A stretch of 64,000 nucleotides of DNA from Streptomyces narbonensis (GTDB lineage Bacteria > Actinomycetota > Actinomycetes > Streptomycetales > Streptomycetaceae), in assembly GCF_014649015.1 (NCBI RefSeq), contig NZ_BMSF01000001.1, positions 784,831-848,830 of the forward strand, given 5' to 3'. Below, one piece after another: positions 58,522 to 64,000 of this stretch (the stretch's first letter is position 1; each line of letters begins with the position of its first letter). Both the position numbers and the translations under genes were made by a program. Under the pieces are notes generated by a model, which made no database searches, had not been told where the DNA came from, and worked only from the letters and a program-made list of their open reading frames with translations.

Positions 58522-60020
58522 GTATCGACGCCCGGGAAACCGCTCGGGACACCCGGCTCGCGTCGCCCGAGGCGCCGGTCCGACCGTCCCCCGTCACCCC
58601 CAAGGCCCCGGCCGCCGGCAAGCGCGGACTCGTCCTCGCCGTCGTCGCCGTCGCCCAGCTCGTCTGTGTGCTCGACTCGACCATCGCCAACGTGATGCTG
58701 CCCCAGCTCCGCGCCGACCTCGGTCTCAGCACCTCGGGTCTGCAGTGGGTGATGAACATCTACATCCTGCTGTTCGGCGGCCTGATGCTCCTCGGCGGCC
58801 GGCTCACCGACGTCTTCCCCCGCCGCACCATGCTCGTCACCGGCATCGGCCTCTTCACCCTCGGCTCCCTCGCCGCGGCCACCGCCGACAGCGGCGGCAT
58901 GCTGCTGGCAGGCCGCGGCATCCAGGGCATCGGCGCCGCCGTGCTCTCCCCGGCCGCGCTCTCCATCCTCGTCACGACCTACCCGGAGCCCGGTGAGCGG
59001 GCCAAGGCCCTCGGCATCTGGGGCACCGTCATGGGCGTCGGCGCCAGCCTCGGCACCCTGCTCGGCGGCGCGATCACCGACATCAACTGGCGCTGGGCCT
59101 TCCTCATCAACCTCCCCATCGGCCTGCTGCTGATCGCCGCCGCGTACGCCTACGTCCCGAAGATCGCCCGCACCGGCAGCCGCCCGCCGGCCGACGTCCT
59201 CGGCGGCATCACCGGCACCATCGGCCTGCTCGCCCTGGTCTTCGGCATCGTCACCGCCGGCGAGGACGGCTGGACCGACCCGATCGCCACCGGCGCCCTC
59301 GCCGCCGCCGTGGTCCTGCTCACCGTCTTCGTACGGGTCGAGAGCAAGGCGAAGGCCCCGCTGCTGCCCCTCGGCCTGCTGCGCCGCCGCTCCGTCGCCA
59401 CCGGCACCATCGCCCAGCTGATCACCGCCGGCCTGATGCTGCCCTCGTTCTTCATGCTCCCGCAGTACATGCAGCTCGGCCTCGGCTACAGCCCGATGGA
59501 GGTCGGCCTCGCGTACATCCCGACCTGCCTCGCCATGCTCGTCGTCTCCGGCGCCGTCCCGGTCCTCATCGCCAAGTTCGGCCCCCGCGTCCCGTACGTC
59601 ATCGGCACCGCCATGCTCGCCGTGATGCTGGTCCTGATGCTCGGCGCCGAGACCACCAGCAGCTACTGGGCGCTCCTGCTCCCCGTCACCGCCCTGCTCG
59701 GCGTCGGCCTGGTCCTGTGCGTGATGACCGCCCCGGTCGTCGGCACCGCGGACGCCTCGGACGCGGACGCCGGCACCACCTCGGCCGTCCTCAACGCCTC
59801 CTCCGAGATCGGCGGCGCCCTCGCCCTCGCGATCACCGCCACCGTCGTCGGCTCCCGCCTCACCGAGCTCACCGCCCAGGGTGTCGGCACCGCCCAGGCC
59901 TTCACCGAGGCCCTCCAGCGCGGCTTCCTGGTCATGTTCCTCTGGGTCGCCGCCAACGTGGTCATCGGCCTCTTCGGATTCGCCGGCCGCCCGGCGACCG
60001 AGGCCGCGCCGAAGTCCTGA
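58518..60020 (+). CDS. MFS drug/metabolite exporter, DHA2 family (14 TMS)
   Basis: This 500-residue transporter has the 14-segment layout of EmrB/QacA-type proton antiporters. Motif D1 appears as LDSTIANVMLPQL in the first segment and motif A as GGRLTDVFPRR in the loop after segment 2. A cytoplasmic N-terminal tail of about 35 residues precedes it. AGGAG lies upstream of the ATG at 58518. Likely function is product export and self-resistance. It is followed by a 12-bp stem terminator. Confidence 0.92.
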   Translation: MSIDARETARDTRLASPEAPVRPSPVTPKAPAAGKRGLVLAVVAVAQLVCVLDSTIANVMLPQLRADLGLSTSGLQWVMNIYILLFGGLMLLGGRLTDVFPRRTMLVTGIGLFTLGSLAAATADSGGMLLAGRGIQGIGAAVLSPAALSILVTTYPEPGERAKALGIWGTVMGVGASLGTLLGGAITDINWRWAFLINLPIGLLLIAAAYAYVPKIARTGSRPPADVLGGITGTIGLLALVFGIVTAGEDGWTDPIATGALAAAVVLLTVFVRVESKAKAPLLPLGLLRRRSVATGTIAQLITAGLMLPSFFMLPQYMQLGLGYSPMEVGLAYIPTCLAMLVVSGAVPVLIAKFGPRVPYVIGTAMLAVMLVLMLGAETTSSYWALLLPVTALLGVGLVLCVMTAPVVGTADASDADAGTTSAVLNASSEIGGALALAITATVVGSRLTELTAQGVGTAQAFTEALQRGFLVMFLWVAANVVIGLFGFAGRPATEAAPKS

Positions 60021-60026
60021 CCAGTG

Positions 60027-60058
60027 CCGCCGGGCGGACCCCCACCCGCCCGGCGGCC
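60027..60058 (+). terminator. Terminator after the exporter gene
   Basis: A perfect 12-bp stem (arms 60027-60038 and 60047-60058, GCCGCCGGGCGG) with an 8-base loop starts six bases after the exporter stop. Confidence 0.8.
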
Positions 60059-60135
60059 CCCACCCTCCTCCGTGCCCGCCCCCACCGGGCCGAGGAGGTC
60101 CCCAGCCCGCTCTCTCCGCGCAGAGAGGCAGACAG

Positions 60136-61146
60136 ATGCTGCAGCAACGCCACCGGTCCGTCGCACGGTCCGCAGTCCAGCACCCCACCTCCCGGCCCGC
60201 CGTCACCGCCACCCCGGACACCACCGCCCCCGCCGCCGGCCCCGCCACCTCCGGCGGACCCGTCGCCCTCCTCGTCGGAGCGGCGGCACCCCACCGGCAC
60301 CCGAGCGAGGCAGCCGCCAACTCCACCCTCCTGGAGGCCTGGTCGAGCGGGGTACGCACCTGGGTCCTCGACCGCGCGGAGCTGCTCGCGGCCCGCGGCC
60401 CCGAGGCCCGGACCCTCTCCGACGAGTCGACCGGCCTCGCCGGCGTCCACCCCGACGCCTGCGTCGCCTGGGCCCGCGACCGGCACGCCGCCGGCCACCG
60501 CTTCGACCTCGTCCTCGGACTGCGCGAGGACGTCCAGCTCGCGGTCGCCGACCTCGCTGCCGCACTGCACCTGCCCGGCAACCACCCGGACGCCGTCCGC
60601 CGCGTCCAGGACCCCGGCGCCCGGCTCACGGCCCTCGCCGCCGGCGGCTTCCTCGTCGACCAGGACCGCGACCGGACCCCCGAGGGCACCGCGCTCAGCG
60701 CCGTCGGCGCCTTCGTCTCCGGCCGGCCCCACGTCTTCCTCCTCGCCGCGCCCGCCAAGGACGGCTGGGCCCCCGTCACCGGGCTGCCCCACACCCACCA
60801 GGCCCTCGCCGCCGAGGCGGCCGCGGCCGTCCTCCACCTCGGACTCTGCTTCGGCGTCTTCCGGGTGGACCTGCGCGTCACCGACCGGGGCATCGCCGTC
60901 TCGGACGTCCGCCTCACCCTCGAAGCCCCCGGCCTCCAGGCCCACCTGGCCCGGACGCTGCCCTGCGTCGAGCTCTTCAACCTCGTGTACGACGACGCCC
61001 TGGGCCGCACCGCGGCCCTCCCCGCGACGCCCCTCGCCCCGGCCGCCAAGCCGCCCGCCCCCTCGACGGTGCCTCCGTTCGTCCTCCTCGCGGGCGAGCC
61101 CGAGGGAGCGGCGGAGGAGCCCCACATATGCCGCGGCACCGACTGA
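60136..61146 (+). CDS. Degenerate ATP-grasp-like protein
   Basis: This 336-residue protein resembles the carboxylate-amine ligase branch of ATP-grasp. The segment LAAALHLPGNHPDAVRRVQD matches the region before the ATP domain. AAAVLHLGLCFGVFRVDLRV, with a later FNLVYDDALG, matches the C-terminal part. The central nucleotide-binding region is shortened, and the usual Mg-binding E(I/V)NPR is replaced by SDVRLT, so ATP use is doubtful. It could be a pseudoenzyme or a partner of another protein. ATG at 60136 has GAGAGG upstream. It lies 16 bases before the E1alpha gene and so heads that operon. Confidence 0.6.
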   Translation: MLQQRHRSVARSAVQHPTSRPAVTATPDTTAPAAGPATSGGPVALLVGAAAPHRHPSEAAANSTLLEAWSSGVRTWVLDRAELLAARGPEARTLSDESTGLAGVHPDACVAWARDRHAAGHRFDLVLGLREDVQLAVADLAAALHLPGNHPDAVRRVQDPGARLTALAAGGFLVDQDRDRTPEGTALSAVGAFVSGRPHVFLLAAPAKDGWAPVTGLPHTHQALAAEAAAAVLHLGLCFGVFRVDLRVTDRGIAVSDVRLTLEAPGLQAHLARTLPCVELFNLVYDDALGRTAALPATPLAPAAKPPAPSTVPPFVLLAGEPEGAAEEPHICRGTD

Positions 61147-61162
61147 GACCCGGAGATCCCGA

Positions 61163-62239
61163 ATGACCACCGAGCTCGTCCAGCTGCTCACTCCCGAGGG
61201 CCGCCGGGTCCACCATCCCGAGTACGCCGTCGACCCCAGCGCGGCGGAACTCCGCGGCCTCCACCGCGACATGGTGCTGGCCCGCCGCCTCGACGCCGAG
61301 GCCGTCACCCTGCAGCGCCAGGGCGAACTGGCCCTCTGGCCCTCACTGCTCGGCCAGGAGGCGGCGCAGATCGGCTCCGCCCGCGCCCTGCGGCCCAAGG
61401 ACCACGCCTTCCCCAGCTACCGCGAACACGGTGTGGCCCTGGTCAGGAACCTCGACCCGGCCCACCTCCTCTCGCTCTTCCGCGGCGCGAGCAACGGCAG
61501 CTGGGACCCGGCGGAGAACAACTTTCACCTCTACACCCTCGTCATCGGCTCGCAGGCGCTGCACGCCACCGGCTACGCGATGGGCGTCGCCAAGGACGGC
61601 GCCGACACCGCCGTCATCGGCTACTTCGGCGACGGCGCCTCCAGCCAGGGCGACGTGGCGGAGGCCTTCACCTTCGGCGCGGTCTACGACGCCCCGATCG
61701 TCTTCTTCTGCCAGAACAACCAGTGGGCCATCTCCGAGCCCACCGAACGCCAGACGCGCGTCCCGCTCTACCGGCGCGCCGCCGGCTTCGGCTTCCCCGG
61801 CGTCCGCGTCGACGGCAACGACGTCCTCGCGTGCCTGGCCGTCACCCGCGCCGCCCTCGACCACGTACGGACCGGCTCCGGGCCGATGCTCGTCGAGGCG
61901 TTCACGTACCGCATGGGCGCCCACACCACCTCCGACGACCCGACGAAGTACCGCGACGAGGCCGAGGTCGAGGAGTGGCGGGCCAAGGATCCGATCCTGC
62001 GGCTCCGCCGGCTGCTTGAGCGCGAGGGCCACGCCGACGAGGACTGGTTCGCCGCCCTCGACGAGGAGGCGGAGACGCTCGGACGGCGCGTCCGCGAGAT
62101 CGTCAGGACGATGCCCGACCCCGACCCGTCGGTGATGTTCGAGAACGTGTACGCGGACGGGCACGCGCTCGTCGACGAGGAACGTGCCCGGTTCGCCGCC
62201 TACCAGGAGTCCTTCGCGGACGCCGGACGGAGCAACTAG
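61163..62239 (+). CDS. 2-oxoacid dehydrogenase E1 alpha subunit (BkdA/PdhA type)
   Basis: This 358-residue subunit decarboxylates a 2-oxoacid with thiamine diphosphate. The TPP/Mg motif runs from GYFGDGASSQGD (about residue 153) to CQNNQWAIS (about 183). SYREHG and YRMGAHTTSDDP are also conserved, the latter common to branched-chain E1alpha. It is followed two bases later by E1beta. Streptomycetes use this complex to make branched-chain acyl-CoA starters (isobutyryl, isovaleryl, 2-methylbutyryl). Proximity suggests supply to the PKS, but a housekeeping operon at the cluster edge is equally possible. Confidence 0.92.
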   Translation: MTTELVQLLTPEGRRVHHPEYAVDPSAAELRGLHRDMVLARRLDAEAVTLQRQGELALWPSLLGQEAAQIGSARALRPKDHAFPSYREHGVALVRNLDPAHLLSLFRGASNGSWDPAENNFHLYTLVIGSQALHATGYAMGVAKDGADTAVIGYFGDGASSQGDVAEAFTFGAVYDAPIVFFCQNNQWAISEPTERQTRVPLYRRAAGFGFPGVRVDGNDVLACLAVTRAALDHVRTGSGPMLVEAFTYRMGAHTTSDDPTKYRDEAEVEEWRAKDPILRLRRLLEREGHADEDWFAALDEEAETLGRRVREIVRTMPDPDPSVMFENVYADGHALVDEERARFAAYQESFADAGRSN

Positions 62240-62241
62240 TC

Positions 62242-63222
62242 ATGGTCACGAAGAGTCTTCCCCTCGCGAAGGCGCTCAACGAGGCCCTCCGCGCCGCACT
62301 GGAGTCCGACCCCAAGGTCCTCCTCATGGGCGAGGACATCGGCAAGCTCGGCGGTGTCTTCCGCGTCACCGACGGCCTGCAGAAGGACTTCGGCGAGAGC
62401 CGCGTCATGGACTCGCCGCTCGCCGAGTCCGGCATCGTCGGCACCGCGATCGGCCTGGCCCTGCGCGGCTACCGGCCGGTCGTGGAGATCCAGTTCGACG
62501 GCTTCGTCTTCCCCGCGTACGACCAGATCGTCACGCAGCTCGCGAAGATGCCCGCCCGCTCGCAGGGCAAGGTGCGCCTGCCCGTCGTCATCCGCATCCC
62601 GTACGGCGGCGGCATCGGCGCGGTCGAGCACCACTCCGAGTCCCCCGAGGCGCTCTTCGCGCACGTCGCGGGCCTGAAGATCGTGTCGCCCTCGACACCG
62701 TCCGACGCGTACTGGATGCTCCGGCAGGCCATCGAGTCCGACGACCCGGTCATCTTCTTCGAGCCCAAGCGCCGCTACTGGGACAAGGGTGAGGTCGACA
62801 CGGAGGCGGTTCCCGGCGAGCTCCACAAGGCGCAGGTCGCCCGCGAGGGCACGGACCTCACCCTCGCCGCCTACGGCCCGATGGTGAAGACCTGCCTCCA
62901 GGCCGCCGTCGCGGCCGAGGAGGAGGGCAGGTCGATCGAGGTCGTGGACCTCCGCTCGGTCTCCCCGATCGACTTCGACACGATCCAGGCCTCGGTCGAG
63001 AAGACCGGCCGCCTCGTCGTCGTCCACGAGGCCCCCGTCTTCTTCGGCTCGGGCGCGGAGATCGCCGCCCGGATCACCGAGCGCTGCTTCCATCACCTGG
63101 AGGCCCCCGTCCTGCGGGTCGGCGGCTACCACGCGCCGTACCCGCCGGCGCGCCTGGAGGAGGAGTACCTGCCGGGCCTCGACCGCGTACTCGACGCCGT
63201 AGACCGCTCGCTGGCGTACTAG
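62242..63222 (+). CDS. 2-oxoacid dehydrogenase E1 beta subunit (BkdB/PdhB type)
   Basis: This 326-residue subunit has the transketolase-like fold of E1beta: LLMGEDIGKLGGVFRVTDGL near residue 30, SPLAESGIVGTAIG, the HHSESPE loop, and the C-terminal GGYHAPYPPARLEEEYLP. Length is typical. It starts two bases after E1alpha, so both are made together, and E2 follows after 30 bases. Confidence 0.93.
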   Translation: MVTKSLPLAKALNEALRAALESDPKVLLMGEDIGKLGGVFRVTDGLQKDFGESRVMDSPLAESGIVGTAIGLALRGYRPVVEIQFDGFVFPAYDQIVTQLAKMPARSQGKVRLPVVIRIPYGGGIGAVEHHSESPEALFAHVAGLKIVSPSTPSDAYWMLRQAIESDDPVIFFEPKRRYWDKGEVDTEAVPGELHKAQVAREGTDLTLAAYGPMVKTCLQAAVAAEEEGRSIEVVDLRSVSPIDFDTIQASVEKTGRLVVVHEAPVFFGSGAEIAARITERCFHHLEAPVLRVGGYHAPYPPARLEEEYLPGLDRVLDAVDRSLAY

Positions 63223-63252
63223 GAATTCCGGCGTACTAGGAAATAAGGAATC

Positions 63253-64000
63253 ATGGCGATTCGCGAATTCAGGATGCCCGACGTGGGGGAGGGGCTCACC
63301 GAGGCCGACATCCTCACCTGGTACGTCAAGCCCGGCGACCCCGTCGTCGACGGGCAGGTCGTGTGCGAGATCGAGACGGCGAAGGCGGCGGTGGAACTCC
63401 CCGTCCCCTTCGACGGGGTCGTACGGGAGATCGGCTTCCCCGAGGGCGCGACGGTCGACGTCGGCGCCGTGATCATCTCGGTCGACACGGCGGGCGCGGC
63501 AGGCCCGCAGGACCGGGCCGTGGCAGCGGCACCGGTCGTCACGGCCGCCGCCGTCGGTGTCACCGCCGACGCGCCGGCCCGGACGGAACGCCGGCCCGTC
63601 CTGGTCGGCTACGGCGTCGTGGAGTCCTCCGGGAAGCGCCGCCCCCGTAAGACCGCCAACGGCACGGCCCCCGGCAGCCGCGGGCCCGCCGCCGGCCCGC
63701 GCCCGCTGGCCAAGCCGCCGGTGCGCAAGCTGGCCAAGGACCTCGGGGTCGACCTGACGGCCGTCCGCCCCTCCGGCGGCGGAGGCACGATCACGCGCGC
63801 CGACGTGCACGCCGCCGCCGTGGTCGACATCGGCACCCGGGAGATCGTGGAGCGACCGGTCCCGACTCCGGTCCCGACTCCGGTCCCGACTCCGTCCCCG
63901 GCCGCGGCGACCGACGCCCGGGAGACCCGTACCCCCGTCAAGGGTGTGCGGAAGGCGACGGCGGCGGCGATGGTGGGTTCGGCGTTCACCGCGCCGCACG
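63253..64000 (+). CDS. 2-oxoacid dehydrogenase E2 subunit, 5' part (cut by window end)
   Basis: The visible 249 codons encode a lipoyl domain with the lipoylated lysine K44 in EIETAKAAVE, a linker, a peripheral subunit-binding domain (PPVRKLAKDLGVDLTAVRPS, about residues 155-175), and a linker with a (VPTP)3 repeat from a 12-bp unit at 63856-63891. The start of the acyltransferase domain (GVRKATAAAMVGSAFTAPH) is reached. The remainder, including the catalytic DHRxxDG, lies outside. ATG at 63253 has AAGGAA upstream. Confidence 0.92.
   Translation, partial: MAIREFRMPDVGEGLTEADILTWYVKPGDPVVDGQVVCEIETAKAAVELPVPFDGVVREIGFPEGATVDVGAVIISVDTAGAAGPQDRAVAAAPVVTAAAVGVTADAPARTERRPVLVGYGVVESSGKRRPRKTANGTAPGSRGPAAGPRPLAKPPVRKLAKDLGVDLTAVRPSGGGGTITRADVHAAAVVDIGTREIVERPVPTPVPTPVPTPSPAAATDARETRTPVKGVRKATAAAMVGSAFTAPH

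Overview
The window is high-GC actinobacterial chromosome and almost certainly from a Streptomyces. The support is strong third-codon-position GC, an actinobacterial class A RNase P RNA, SARP regulators, an RNase H/acid phosphatase fusion like S. coelicolor SCO2299, and in-frame TTA codons confined to secondary-metabolism genes. No transposase, tRNA, CRISPR array or replication origin was found.

Positions 1-14900 look like conserved chromosome. A MaoC hydratase/alcohol dehydrogenase/SDR run (100-3068) is closed by a strong hairpin. It is followed by an uncharacterised protein and, divergently, a siderophore-binding lipoprotein behind an iron box. Then come Nif3-like, zinc-ribbon and RNase H-phosphatase genes in a coupled row, KDPG aldolase, YaaA, an RNB nuclease, a membrane protein with a MerR regulator (19-bp-spacer, leaderless promoter), a Uma2 nuclease and rnpB with its terminator.

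From about 15000 to beyond the right end lies one biosynthetic region. The left arm holds a discrete acyltransferase, a two-domain aromatase/cyclase, an orphan acyl-CoA carboxylase epsilon subunit, a short glycosyltransferase, a SARP, a LuxR-type response regulator, a RiPP pair (YcaO cyclodehydratase fused to a leader-binding/ThiF-like half, plus an NHLP-type precursor) and a divergent sensor kinase. The kinase and YcaO genes each carry a TTA codon.

The core (25632-53439) runs on the plus strand, mostly with 4-8 bp overlaps. It holds an alpha/beta hydrolase, an acyl-CoA dehydrogenase-like protein, a Sfp-type PPTase, a type II-like ACP, a KAS III, an FkbH glyceryl transferase, an ACP, an E2-type acyltransferase, an FAD monooxygenase, three type I PKS proteins and a type II thioesterase. 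The set ACP/KAS III/FkbH/ACP/E2 acyltransferase matches the cassette that makes tetronates (RK-682, agglomerin, abyssomicin type). The PKS has four KS domains but only two integral AT domains. Two modules lack AT yet keep the post-AT linker, and the discrete AT at 15024 is the obvious in-trans candidate.

The right arm (53645 onward) adds a KAS III-like protein without the active-site Cys, a membrane protein, a second SARP, a second FkbH-ACP pair, an MFS exporter, a degenerate ATP-grasp-like protein and a branched-chain/pyruvate-type 2-oxoacid dehydrogenase set (E1alpha, E1beta, E2; E2 cut by the window end). I do not recognise the whole as a known pathway. The best reading is a hybrid cluster making a small, partly reduced polyketide with glycerol-derived C3 units, possibly a tetronate, possibly with a RiPP component. 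Product and gene partnerships are inference.
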